Notes: a model not told the origin generated them from the letters alone. Numbered from the stretch's first letter, positions 1 through 7,177 are shown. The stretch is DNA of 11,711 bases from UBA1081 sp045639185 (GCA_045639185.1 JAZUCO010000104.1:1-11711), one strand, 5' to 3'. Program-made: numbers and translations.

Positions 1-113
1 GGGGCGTTGATCCAACGCCCGATTGTGAGCAAAGCGAACAATAACGGCTCTGCCGTTTTATTTTCCTTCGGAAAATGCACATTCGTGCCGGGCGATGAAT
101 CATCGCCCCTACG
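1..113. repeat. Hairpin-chain intergenic repeat (MITE/REP-like), left copy
   Basis: This non-coding element is built from five consecutive small hairpins. They are GGGCGTTG/CAACGCCC (2-20), AACGGC/GCCGTT (43-57), ATTTTCC/GGAAAAT (60-76), GCAC/GTGC (77-88) and GGGCGATG/CATCGCCC (90-108). Bases 1-67 are identical to 11645-11711. The right copy shows that the element begins TGTAGGGGCG, and this copy ends CGCCCCTACG, so the termini are inverted repeats matching at 9 of 10 positions; four bases of the left end lie outside the window. A complete element would be about 117 bp. It has no transposase, so it is either a non-autonomous miniature element or a REP-like repeat. The family assignment is by structure only. 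Confidence 0.75.
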
Positions 114-157
114 ATATATCAATCAATTTCTGCTTCAATAATTTATTGTTTTTCTTC

Positions 158-186
158 TTGCAATAAATTTACATATATTGTATAAT
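158..186 (+). promoter_or_regulatory. Sigma-A promoter of sufCB
   Basis: The -35 box TTGCAA (158-163) and a perfect -10 box TATAAT (181-186) are separated by 17 bp. The expected transcription start is near 193, giving a leader of about 38 nt before the sufC start codon. No upstream gene reads into this region within the window. Confidence 0.75.
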
Positions 187-194
187 ACTATATT

Positions 195-214
195 GAAACA
201 GAATGAGTTGTTTC
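195..214. promoter_or_regulatory. Inverted repeat at the sufCB transcription start, possible operator
   Basis: GAAACA (195-200) and TGTTTC (209-214) are perfect 6-bp inverted arms around an 8-nt spacer, placed directly over or just after the predicted +1. That position would suit a repressor such as an Fe-S sensing Rrf2-family regulator, but the sequence is not one I recognise as an IscR or Fur box. It could also be chance in AT-rich DNA or a weak RNA hairpin. Confidence 0.25.
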
Positions 215-230
215 GGCAAGGAGAAAAAAT

Positions 231-947
231 ATGCTTGAACTTAAAAATATCAGTTTTACCGTTAACGACGGTACAAACGATGTCAATATTGTAAACGATG
301 TAAGTCTTGTTATTCCCGACGGTAAGTTTGTTGTTATAACAGGTCCCAACGGCGGCGGCAAATCAACTCTTGCAAGACTTATTATGGGTATTGAAAAGCC
401 CACATCAGGTAAGATTATTTTCAACGGTACAGATATCACAGATATGTCTGTTACAGAGAGAGCAAAAATGGGTGTAGGTTATGCATTCCAGCAACCTCCC
501 AGATTCAAGGGGCTCACAGTAAGAAGTCTTCTCAGTCTTGCTCACGGAGCAGAACTGCCAGAAGATCAGTGTTGTTCATATCTTACAAAAGTAGGTCTTT
601 GCTCAAGAGATTATCTTAACCGTGAGGTTGACACATCTCTTTCAGGCGGTGAAGTGAAGAGAATTGAAATCGCAACACTTATGGCAAGAGAACTTGACCT
701 TGCGATTTATGACGAACCCGAAGCAGGTATCGACCTCTGGAGCTTCACAATGCTTGTTGAAAGTTTCAGAGCAATGATGTCAGACAGAAAAGAGAGTATC
801 ATCATAATCTCTCATCAGGAGAGAATTATGCAGTTGGCAGACGAAATCATCGTTATTGCTGACGGCAAAATTAAAACACAGGGTCCCAAGGATGAAGTTT
901 TCCCTCGTCTTATGGGTGAATTTGATAACGGCTGTAATTTCAGATAA
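231..947 (+). CDS. sufC: SufC-type Fe-S cluster assembly ATPase
   Basis: This is a cytoplasmic ABC-type ATPase that energises the SufB scaffold during Fe-S cluster assembly. It is 238 aa, close to the usual ~250 for SufC, with no membrane segment. Visible motifs in order are Walker A GPNGGGKST (residues 38-46), the Q-loop around Q87-Q88, signature LSGGE (137-141), Walker B ending in D161-E162, a D-loop-like AGID (165-168) and the switch histidine H195. SufC is set apart from transporter ATPases by the LSGGE rather than LSGGQ signature and by the SufB-type gene directly downstream. The ATG at 231 follows AAGGAG (218-223) with 7-nt spacing. Its stop codon lies 12 bases before the sufB start, inside the sufB ribosome site, so the two are co-transcribed and probably translationally coupled. 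No sufS, sufU, sufD or sufE is present nearby. Confidence 0.9.
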   Translation: MLELKNISFTVNDGTNDVNIVNDVSLVIPDGKFVVITGPNGGGKSTLARLIMGIEKPTSGKIIFNGTDITDMSVTERAKMGVGYAFQQPPRFKGLTVRSLLSLAHGAELPEDQCCSYLTKVGLCSRDYLNREVDTSLSGGEVKRIEIATLMARELDLAIYDEPEAGIDLWSFTMLVESFRAMMSDRKESIIIISHQERIMQLADEIIVIADGKIKTQGPKDEVFPRLMGEFDNGCNFR

Positions 948-959
948 GGAGGGGCAGAA

Positions 960-1880
960 ATGGAAAAACTTGATTTTTCAATGCTCGGTAAAATTGCCGA
1001 TATAACAGATATCCCCTCAGCGGGAGCTTACAATATAAGAAAAAACGGTCTCGGTGTAGAGAGAAAATCAACTGAGAACATCGAAATCGTCAATAAAACA
1101 GACAAGCCCGGAATTGATATTAAAATCAAACCTTTCACAAAGGCTGAAAAGGTGCATATCCCCGTCATTATTACAGAGGACGGTGTGAATGATGTTGTAT
1201 ATAATGATTTTTACATCGGTGAAGGTGCAGATGTTGAAATCGTAGCAGGTTGCGGAATTCATAATTCAGGCTGTAACACAAGTGAGCACGACGGTATTCA
1301 CAGATTCTTCATCGGCAAGAATGCAAGAGTGAAGTATGTTGAAAAGCACTACGGTGAGGGCGAGGGTACAGGAAAAAGAATCCTTAACCCCGTAACTCAG
1401 GTTTATATGGAAGAAAATTCATACTGCGAAATGGAAATGGTTCAGATTGAGGGTGTTGACTCAACACTCCGTGATACAGAAGTCAATCTCGGTGCAGGTG
1501 CAAAATACGTTGTCCTTGAAAAACTTATGACTCACGATGATCAGAAAGCTGAGTCAAATATGATTATCAATCTCAACGGTAAAGAAGCTTCAGCGCAGAT
1601 TATTTCTCGTTCTGTTGCAAAAAACAATTCAGAGCAGATTTTCAAACCCACAGCAGTAGGCAATGCAGACTGTAAGGCTCATGTTCAGTGTGACTCAATC
1701 ATTATGGATAATGCAAAAATCAGCTCTGTTCCCGCAATCACAGCAAACAATGCAGATGCACAGATTGTTCACGAAGCAGCAATCGGCAGAATCAATAACG
1801 ACCAGCTTCTCAAACTTATGACATTCGGTATGAATGAAGAAGAAGCCGAAAACGTAATTGTTCAGGGCTTCCTGGCATAA
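960..1880 (+). CDS. sufB: SufB/SufD-family Fe-S scaffold, short form
   Basis: This is a scaffold subunit for Fe-S cluster assembly, expected to form a SufB-SufC complex. It is 306 aa, far shorter than canonical SufB (about 465 aa), and belongs to the minimal form found with SufC alone in anaerobes (named SMS in recent literature). The C-terminal half is the diagnostic part: a repetitive beta-helix-like core, C244 in an HVQCD motif, then ISSVPAI (254-260), VHEAAIG (270-276) and a terminal segment with DQLLKLMTFG. C98 and C105 in a Cys/His-rich stretch (98-114) are further possible ligands. The ATG at 960 follows AAGGAGG (946-952), which overlaps the sufC stop. A terminator follows within 15 bases, so the operon contains only these two genes. 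The cysteine desulfurase must be encoded elsewhere. Confidence 0.87.
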   Translation: MEKLDFSMLGKIADITDIPSAGAYNIRKNGLGVERKSTENIEIVNKTDKPGIDIKIKPFTKAEKVHIPVIITEDGVNDVVYNDFYIGEGADVEIVAGCGIHNSGCNTSEHDGIHRFFIGKNARVKYVEKHYGEGEGTGKRILNPVTQVYMEENSYCEMEMVQIEGVDSTLRDTEVNLGAGAKYVVLEKLMTHDDQKAESNMIINLNGKEASAQIISRSVAKNNSEQIFKPTAVGNADCKAHVQCDSIIMDNAKISSVPAITANNADAQIVHEAAIGRINNDQLLKLMTFGMNEEEAENVIVQGFLA

Positions 1881-1892
1881 AAAAGATTTTTG

Positions 1893-1921
1893 TACCCCGC
1901 ATTGTCGGGGTATTTTTTTTT
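1893..1921 (+). terminator. Rho-independent terminator of sufCB
   Basis: TACCCCG (1893-1899) pairs with CGGGGTA (1906-1912) around a CATTGT loop, followed by a run of nine Ts. It lies 12 bases after the sufB stop. Confidence 0.9.
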
Positions 1922-1932
1922 GCAAAAAACTA

Positions 1933-1961
1933 TTTATCTTCTTTGAAAAATATGGTATTAT
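1933..1961 (+). promoter_or_regulatory. Promoter of the ABC exporter gene, extended -10
   Basis: The -10 box TATTAT (1956-1961) is preceded by TGG, an extended -10 motif. The -35 region 17 bp upstream, TTTATC (1933-1938), matches consensus at only three positions, which the extended -10 could compensate. The predicted start is about 28 nt before the gene. Confidence 0.5.
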
Positions 1962-1996
1962 ATATCCGATTCGGAAATTATCGGGGAGGAATAACA

Positions 1997-3715
1997 ATGT
2001 TAAAGCGTTTTCTTTCATATTATAAACCGCATATGAAGATTTTTACCCTTGATATGCTGGCATCTCTGGGTATGTCCGTTATCGGCATTTTTTATCCCAT
2101 AGTGCTTCGCCGTATGCTCAATGACTTTATTCCCAATAATAAGCTTAACCTGATTATTACTTTTGCGCTTGTTCTCTGCGGACTTTACCTTGTGCGAATG
2201 GGGCTTAATTACTTCATTCAGTATGAAGGTCACGTAATGGGTGTCAGAATGCAGGCTCAGATGCGTCGTGATATGTTTAAGAATCTCCAGAGACTTCCTT
2301 ACAGCTATTACGATAATAACGAAACGGGCAAAATTATGTCACGAATGACAAATGACCTTATGGAAATCAGTGAGCTTGCTCACCACGGTCCCGAAAACAT
2401 TATTCTTTCCGTAATTTCAATTGTTCTTTCATTCTCATACCTCGCAACAATTAACATCTGGCTTACACTTATCATTTTTGTGTGCGCTCCCATTCTTTGC
2501 TTCGTGGCAAGTCTTATGCGTAAGAGAATGAGAAATGCATTCAAAGAGAGCCGTGCCGCTGTTGCGGAAATCAATGATGCCCTTGAAAGCAGTATTTCAG
2601 GTATCCGTGTGACAAAGGCTTTCACAAATGCAGACAAGGAAGAAGAAAAGTTTGAAGTGGGCAATACAATGTTTGTAAATGCCCGTAACAAGGCATACAA
2701 GGCTATGGGTATTTTCCATTCCACAACAACATTTGTAACAGATATCTTCAATGTTATCGTTCTTCTTGCAGGCGGTATTTTTCTTTATAACAAGCAGATT
2801 GAGTTTGCAGATTATTCAGCATTCATCGTTTCCACAAATCTTTTCCTCGGCCCTGTCACAACACTTATAAACTTTATGGAACAGTATCAGAATGGTGTTA
2901 CAGGCTTTGAAAGATTCCTTGAAATAGTTGATGCCGTGCCTGAAAAAGACGGTGAGAATGCCGTTGATGTTGAAAAACTCGAGGGGCATATTGAATTCAG
3001 AAATGTTACATACGGCTATGACGAAGAAAAAGATGTTCTCGATAACATAAGCATTAACATTGAAAAAGGCAAAACATATGCTCTTGTGGGTCCCAGCGGT
3101 GGCGGTAAGACAACAATCTGTCATCTCATTCCTCATTTTTATGATGTTGAGCAGGGTGAAATTTTCCTTGACGGCAGAGAGATTCATTCAATCACAATGG
3201 AATCTCTGAGAAGAAATATCGGTATTGTTCAGCAGGATGTTTATCTTTTCAATGCAAGTATCAAAGAGAATATTCTTTACGGCAGACTTGACGCAACAGA
3301 CGAAGAAGTTTATGAAGCCGCAAAGAGAGCCAATATTCACGACTACGTTATGACTCTTGAAAACGGCTATGATACAGTCGTCGGAGAAAGAGGTGTCAAG
3401 CTTTCGGGCGGTCAGAAACAGAGGCTCAGCATCGCAAGAGTTTTCCTTAAAAATCCCTCAATTCTTATTCTTGACGAAGCTACTTCTGCTCTTGACAATA
3501 CAACTGAAATTCTCATTCAGCAGGCACTTGATGAACTCTGTAAGGGCAGAACAACTCTTGTTGTTGCTCACAGACTTTCAACAATAAAGAATGCCGATGA
3601 AATCGCAGTTGTTGCCGAAGGTAAAATTAAAGAAAAAGGCACTCACGAAGAACTTCTCGCAAAAGGCGGAATATATGCCGACCTTTACAAACTGCAGTTC
3701 AAAAATAATCAGTAA
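1997..3715 (+). CDS. ABC exporter half-transporter (ABCB/MsbA-type, membrane + ATPase domains fused)
   Basis: This inner-membrane ATP-driven exporter is 572 aa, the usual size for a half-transporter. Its N-terminal part carries six predicted membrane segments (roughly 15-35, 52-75, 133-155, 156-176, 245-265 and 275-295). The C-terminal ATPase domain (about 330-572) has Walker A GPSGGGKTT (365-373), Q-loop QQ (412-413), signature LSGGQ (469-473), Walker B ILILDE (489-494) and switch H525. No key residue is missing. The frame is open upstream to a TTG at 1943, but the ATG at 1997 is preferred: GGGAGGA (1984-1990) sits 6 nt before it and the predicted promoter covers the upstream extension. No partner half-transporter is adjacent, so a homodimer is expected. 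The substrate cannot be read from the sequence; lipid, peptide and drug export are all possible. Confidence 0.88.
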   Translation: MLKRFLSYYKPHMKIFTLDMLASLGMSVIGIFYPIVLRRMLNDFIPNNKLNLIITFALVLCGLYLVRMGLNYFIQYEGHVMGVRMQAQMRRDMFKNLQRLPYSYYDNNETGKIMSRMTNDLMEISELAHHGPENIILSVISIVLSFSYLATINIWLTLIIFVCAPILCFVASLMRKRMRNAFKESRAAVAEINDALESSISGIRVTKAFTNADKEEEKFEVGNTMFVNARNKAYKAMGIFHSTTTFVTDIFNVIVLLAGGIFLYNKQIEFADYSAFIVSTNLFLGPVTTLINFMEQYQNGVTGFERFLEIVDAVPEKDGENAVDVEKLEGHIEFRNVTYGYDEEKDVLDNISINIEKGKTYALVGPSGGGKTTICHLIPHFYDVEQGEIFLDGREIHSITMESLRRNIGIVQQDVYLFNASIKENILYGRLDATDEEVYEAAKRANIHDYVMTLENGYDTVVGERGVKLSGGQKQRLSIARVFLKNPSILILDEATSALDNTTEILIQQALDELCKGRTTLVVAHRLSTIKNADEIAVVAEGKIKEKGTHEELLAKGGIYADLYKLQFKNNQ

Positions 3716-3730
3716 AAAATAAAAATAATC

Positions 3731-3759
3731 TTGTTTTATTATGAATGCCGTGCTAAAAT
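3731..3759 (+). promoter_or_regulatory. Promoter of the acyltransferase-domain gene, extended -10
   Basis: TTGTTT (3731-3736) and TAAAAT (3754-3759) are separated by exactly 17 bp, and TGC immediately precedes the -10 box as an extended -10 element. The predicted start is about 24 nt before the start codon at 3790. It begins only 15 bases after the exporter's stop codon, and no GC-rich terminator separates the two genes, so some read-through is also possible. Confidence 0.55.
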
Positions 3760-3789
3760 AAATCATCACTATTTAACAGAGGTGCTGTT

Positions 3790-4755
3790 ATGAAAAACTA
3801 CAATCACGCATTACTTGTTATGGAAAAGCATGACTATCCCGCAGAAGCAAGGGAAGTTATCATCCGTGCAGAAGAAAAAATCCTAGCAGACGATAAGGCA
3901 AACAAGATATATGAATCAATGTACAGAGCTTACTGGCTTAAAAACCGTAATTTCGGTGATTTCGGTGATAAGGTTGAAGCTCTTGCAGATCTTATCGGTG
4001 AGCATAAGTACACAGTAAACTTCATTCTGCTTATCAATTGTACGAAGCCTCTTCTTGCTAAGTACAGAAAAGAAAAAATTGATGAAGAAATTTACTGGAG
4101 AAGTGTTCTTGACCTTAAATCAAAGATGATTGAGTGTAAAGAGAACTACGATGTATGGGGCACATTTGTTGAAGGCTGGTTCAAAGGCTTTTATGAAATG
4201 AACCGTTTTGCTCTGGGCAGACTTCAGTTTGAAAATTCAGATTTCTGGTGTGATATGTACATCAAAAACGGTGTAGAACTTTATGACAGCGATTTTGTTG
4301 TAGGTATGCACATTCCCTCAAATCAGGGACCTCTTACATACGAAGCAAGACTTGATGCATACAGAAGAGCGCACGCATTCTTCAAGAATAAGTTCAAAGA
4401 TCCCAGATACGGCGTTTTCTGCTGTAACTCATGGCTCCTTTACCCCGACAATCTCAATATTCTTCCTGAAAAGTCAAATATCAGCGACTTCCTTCTCGAT
4501 TTTGAACCCCTTGAAATCAAGTGGACTTATGATTTCGGCGATCAGTGGAGAGTTTTCGGTGTAAAGAACAACAGAAAGCCTCTTGATGAGCTTCCTCAGA
4601 ATACAAGTATGCAGAGAGCTTACGTTGATTGGTTCAAAAAGGGTAAAAAATCCGGTCACGCATACGGTATTGTTGTTTATGACAGCGAAACAGATACAAT
4701 TCTCACAAGACAGAACAGAGAAGAATTTATAAAGACATACTGTTACGAAAAGTAA
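3790..4755 (+). CDS. Acyltransferase domain-containing protein (GNAT_C-like, function unknown)
   Basis: This soluble 321-aa protein has no signal peptide or membrane segment. I recognise the pattern of a Firmicutes family annotated as acyltransferase domain-containing (an N-terminal helical NAT_N part plus a GNAT-like C-terminal domain). The landmarks are LGRLQFE (142-148), GMHIP (172-176), a helix ending in HAFFKNKF (195-202), then CCNSWLLYP (211-219) and SNISDF (229-234). The classical GNAT acetyl-CoA motif is not obvious, so acyl transfer is a family label and not demonstrated here; the substrate is unknown. The ATG at 3790 follows AGAGGTG (3778-3784) with 5-nt spacing. The gene has its own promoter and a strong terminator, so it is probably monocistronic. 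Its neighbours give no functional clue. Confidence 0.65.
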   Translation: MKNYNHALLVMEKHDYPAEAREVIIRAEEKILADDKANKIYESMYRAYWLKNRNFGDFGDKVEALADLIGEHKYTVNFILLINCTKPLLAKYRKEKIDEEIYWRSVLDLKSKMIECKENYDVWGTFVEGWFKGFYEMNRFALGRLQFENSDFWCDMYIKNGVELYDSDFVVGMHIPSNQGPLTYEARLDAYRRAHAFFKNKFKDPRYGVFCCNSWLLYPDNLNILPEKSNISDFLLDFEPLEIKWTYDFGDQWRVFGVKNNRKPLDELPQNTSMQRAYVDWFKKGKKSGHAYGIVVYDSETDTILTRQNREEFIKTYCYEK

Positions 4756-4761
4756 TATCAG

Positions 4762-4790
4762 GAAGCCGTGTTATACGGCTTCTTTTTTTT
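4762..4790 (+). terminator. Rho-independent terminator after the acyltransferase gene
   Basis: GAAGCCGT (4762-4769) and ACGGCTTC (4775-4782) form an 8-bp perfect stem with a GTTAT loop. Eight Ts follow. It starts 7 bases after the stop codon. Confidence 0.9.
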
Positions 4791-4841
4791 CAAACAATAA
4801 TTTATCAAATTAATTTCTTTATGCTTTTTTATAATTTTATC

Positions 4842-4870
4842 TTGCATTTCGGAAAACACTGTAATATAAT
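4842..4870 (+). promoter_or_regulatory. Sigma-A promoter of ddh
   Basis: TTGCAT (4842-4847) and a perfect TATAAT (4865-4870) are separated by 17 bp. The predicted start is near 4877, about 24 nt before the ddh start codon. Confidence 0.7.
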
Positions 4871-4900
4871 TTTACTATATTTTTTTGATAGGTGATATAA

Positions 4901-5881
4901 ATGATTAAAGTTGCAATCGCAGGTTACGGTAACCTCGGCAGAGGCGTTGAAAGTGCCGTTTCCAAGTGTGCAGATATGGAGCTTGTTGCTCTTTTTACAA
5001 GAAGAAATCCTGCAGATGTTAAAACTGTTTCTGATGTTCCCGTTTACGGTATGGAAAAGGCTCAGGAAATGGCAGATGAAATAGATGTTATGATTCTCTG
5101 CGGAGGTTCAGCAAAGGATCTTCCCGAGCAGACTCCCGCAATGGCAAAGTATTTCAATGTTGTTGACTCATTTGATACTCACGCAAGAATTCCGGAACAT
5201 TTTGCAGCTGTTGATGCAGTATGCAAAGAGAGCGGAAAAGTCGGTATTATTTCAATCGGCTGGGATCCCGGTCTGTTTTCACTCAACCGTATGCTCGGTC
5301 AGGCAATTCTGCCCTGCGGTAATGATTACACATTCTGGGGCAAGGGTGTAAGTCAGGGACACTCTGATGCAATCAGAAGAATTGCAGGTGTCAAGGATGC
5401 AAGACAGTATACTATCCCCGTTGAAGAAGCTCTCAAAAGTGTAAGAAACGGTGAAAATCCCGAACTTACAACACGTCAGAAGCACACAAGAGAATGTTTT
5501 GTTGTTGCTGAAGATGGTGCAGACCTTAAAGCGATTGAAGAACAGATCGTTACAATGCCTAACTACTTTGCTGATTATGACACAACGGTTCATTTCATCA
5601 GCGAAGAGGAGCTTATGAGAGACCACAAGGGTATTCCTCACGGCGGTATGGTTTTCAGAACAGGCACAACAGGCTTTAATAATGAAAACAAACACGTTGT
5701 TGAGTTCAAACTTACTCTCGATTCAAATCCCGAGTTCACATCAAGTGTTCTTGTGGCTTATGCAAGAGCTGCATACAGACTTGCAAAAGAGGGTAACTGC
5801 GGATGTAAAACAATTTTTGATATTGCACCTGCATATATCCACCCCGCATCTCCCGAAGAACTCAGAAAAAATCTTCTTTAA
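4901..5881 (+). CDS. ddh: meso-diaminopimelate D-dehydrogenase
   Basis: This cytoplasmic NADP-dependent enzyme (EC 1.4.1.16) converts tetrahydrodipicolinate, ammonia and NADPH to meso-diaminopimelate in one step, feeding lysine and peptidoglycan synthesis. It is 326 aa, matching the family (about 320-326). It resembles the Corynebacterium enzyme throughout: Rossmann loop GYGNLGRG (8-15), FTRR (32-35) at the NADP phosphate site, CGGSAKDLPEQ (67-77), D92 in the SFDTH motif, GWDPG with D122, FWGKG (145-149), SQGHSDAIRRI (151-161), and a PHGG motif in the dimer/substrate domain. All expected active-site landmarks are present. The ATG at 4901 follows AGGTGA (4890-4895). The gene is monocistronic, with its own promoter and a terminator shared with the convergent trpB. 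Finding the gene does not exclude a parallel DAP route elsewhere in the genome. Confidence 0.93.
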   Translation: MIKVAIAGYGNLGRGVESAVSKCADMELVALFTRRNPADVKTVSDVPVYGMEKAQEMADEIDVMILCGGSAKDLPEQTPAMAKYFNVVDSFDTHARIPEHFAAVDAVCKESGKVGIISIGWDPGLFSLNRMLGQAILPCGNDYTFWGKGVSQGHSDAIRRIAGVKDARQYTIPVEEALKSVRNGENPELTTRQKHTRECFVVAEDGADLKAIEEQIVTMPNYFADYDTTVHFISEEELMRDHKGIPHGGMVFRTGTTGFNNENKHVVEFKLTLDSNPEFTSSVLVAYARAAYRLAKEGNCGCKTIFDIAPAYIHPASPEELRKNLL

Positions 5882-5890
5882 TAAATAAAA

Positions 5891-5926
5891 ACCGCATCGC
5901 TTATCTGCGATGCGGTGATTTTTTTT
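5891..5926. terminator. Bidirectional terminator between ddh and trpB
   Basis: ACCGCATCGC (5891-5900) and GCGATGCGGT (5907-5916) make a perfect 10-bp stem with loop TTATCT. On the plus strand it is followed by GA and eight Ts (5919-5926), ending ddh. On the minus strand it is followed by TTTTATTTAT, ending trpB. The two genes converge on it with only 48 bases between their stop codons. Confidence 0.9.
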
Positions 5927-5929
5927 GTT

Positions 5930-7039
5930 TTATCTGATACCGAAGTTTTCGATAACGTAGTCCATATCTTTGTCGCCTCTGCCTGAGAGATTGATAAGCA
6001 CTGAACCGTGATCCATTCTCTGAGCAAGCTTCATACCGTATGCAACAGCGTGTGAGCTTTCGATTGCGGGAATGATACCCTCAAGACGGCTGAGCTTGTA
6101 GAAAGCATCAATTGTTTCTTCGTCGTCGATAACGTCATACTTGACTCTGCCGATTTCCTGAAGGAATGCGTGTTCGGGACCTGATGAAGGATAGTCAAGA
6201 CCTGATGCTACTGAGTAAACGGGAGCGGGCTCACCGTTTTCATCCTTGAGCATAATTGAATTGAAACCATGCATAATGCCCTCTGTGCCGTACTTAAGGC
6301 TTGCAGCGTGGTCACCGAGCTTGGGACCTCTGCCGAGAGGTTCGATACCGTAAATATCTACGGGGTCATTGAGGAATCCTGCAAAAAGACCTGCAGCATT
6401 TGAACCGCCACCTACACAAGCAACGATAGCATTGGGGAGATGACCTGTCATTTCAATGAACTGGTCTCTTGCTTCAATACCTACAACACTCTGGAAGTCA
6501 CGCACCATCATGGGGAAGGGATGAGGACCGAGAACTGAGCCGATACAGTAGATTGAATCGTTGTACTCCTTGCTGTATGCGTCAAAAGCTGCGTCAACAG
6601 CCTCTTTAAGTGTCTGAAGACCGTGAGTTACTTCAACAACGTTTGCACCGAGAATCTTCATTCTTGCAACGTTGGGAGCCTGCTTCTTGATATCAACTGA
6701 ACCCATATAGATATCACATTCAAGACCGAAGTAAGCTGCTGCAGTAGCAAGAGCAACACCGTGCTGACCTGCGCCTGTTTCTGCAATAACCTTTTTCTTG
6801 CCCATATATTTTGCAAGAAGAGCTTCACCCATACAGTGATTGAGCTTGTGAGCACCTGAATGGTTAAGGTCTTCTCTCTTTGCATAAAGCTGTACCTTGC
6901 CGCCGAGTGCATCTGAAAGTCTTTCAAGATGTGTAACGGGAGTGGGTCTGCCCTGAAATTCCTTTCTGATTCTGCGAAGCTCTGCAATGAACTTTCTTGA
7001 CTGACAGATTGAGTAATAAGCCTCTGTGATTTCAGCCAT
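5930..7039 (-). CDS. trpB: Tryptophan synthase beta chain, open core of an interrupted gene
   Basis: TrpB is a cytoplasmic PLP enzyme joining indole and L-serine to make L-tryptophan. The uninterrupted frame from the ATG at 7039 gives 369 aa, against about 395-405 for the family. It contains GRPTP (30-34), KREDLNHSGAHK with the PLP lysine K65, ETGAGQHG with the catalytic glutamate E87, the GGGSN phosphate loop, and C-terminal NLSGRGDKD with the PLP-ring serine S352. It tracks E. coli TrpB without a frameshift. It is not the natural start: the same frame continues 37 codons further upstream to an ATG at 7150 with a strong ribosome site, interrupted once by TAG. The ATG at 7039 has only a weak AAGG five bases upstream. 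No trpA or other trp gene is adjacent, so a lone, T-box-controlled TrpB may salvage indole. Identity is certain; functionality is open. Confidence 0.92.
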   Translation of the reverse strand: MAEITEAYYSICQSRKFIAELRRIRKEFQGRPTPVTHLERLSDALGGKVQLYAKREDLNHSGAHKLNHCMGEALLAKYMGKKKVIAETGAGQHGVALATAAAYFGLECDIYMGSVDIKKQAPNVARMKILGANVVEVTHGLQTLKEAVDAAFDAYSKEYNDSIYCIGSVLGPHPFPMMVRDFQSVVGIEARDQFIEMTGHLPNAIVACVGGGSNAAGLFAGFLNDPVDIYGIEPLGRGPKLGDHAASLKYGTEGIMHGFNSIMLKDENGEPAPVYSVASGLDYPSSGPEHAFLQEIGRVKYDVIDDEETIDAFYKLSRLEGIIPAIESSHAVAYGMKLAQRMDHGSVLINLSGRGDKDMDYVIENFGIR

Positions 7040-7150
7040 AGCAGCCTTTAATTTGTCATCAATATAAACTCCGCCGTATTTGCCGAACTAACCGTTTTTA
7101 TCAGGATAATTGTTAAAATATGTTTCAAAATCAACGCCGTTAAGATTCAT
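7040..7150 (-). pseudogene. trpB: 5' end of trpB with in-frame TAG (codon 21)
   Basis: Reading the minus strand from the ATG at 7150 gives MNLNGVDFETYFNNYPDKNG, then TAG (7090-7088), then FGKYGGVYIDDKLKAA, running directly into the open trpB frame at 7039. The stop sits where TrpB proteins have the residue just before FGxxGG; E. coli has Tyr there. The intended start is convincing: GGAGG (7165-7161) lies 10 nt upstream and the T-box terminator ends just before it. The full protein would be 406 aa with one unknown residue. TAG is one base from TAC or TAT (Tyr) and from CAG (Gln). A recent nonsense mutation, a base-call or assembly error, or suppression of UAG are all possible. Confidence 0.8.
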
Positions 7151-7160
7151 AATAAAAAAA

Positions 7161-7165
7161 CCTCC
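7161..7165 (-). promoter_or_regulatory. Ribosome binding site deciding the trpB start at 7150
   Basis: GGAGG within AACGGAGGT, 10 nt before the ATG at 7150. It is the only strong Shine-Dalgarno sequence near the gene's 5' end, and it argues that translation is meant to begin upstream of the TAG and not at 7039. Confidence 0.75.
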
Positions 7166-7177
7166 GTTTATAAATAT

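Noticed and set aside
1943..1996. 18-residue N-terminal extension of the ABC exporter from a TTG start
   Set aside because: The extension overlaps the predicted -10 region and has no ribosome site, whereas the ATG at 1997 has GGGAGGA six bases upstream and begins a typical exporter N-terminus.
3718..3740. AATAAAA/TTTTATT hairpin after the ABC exporter as a terminator
   Set aside because: The stem has no G-C pair and overlaps the -35 of the next promoter. It is more likely chance in AT-rich intergenic DNA.
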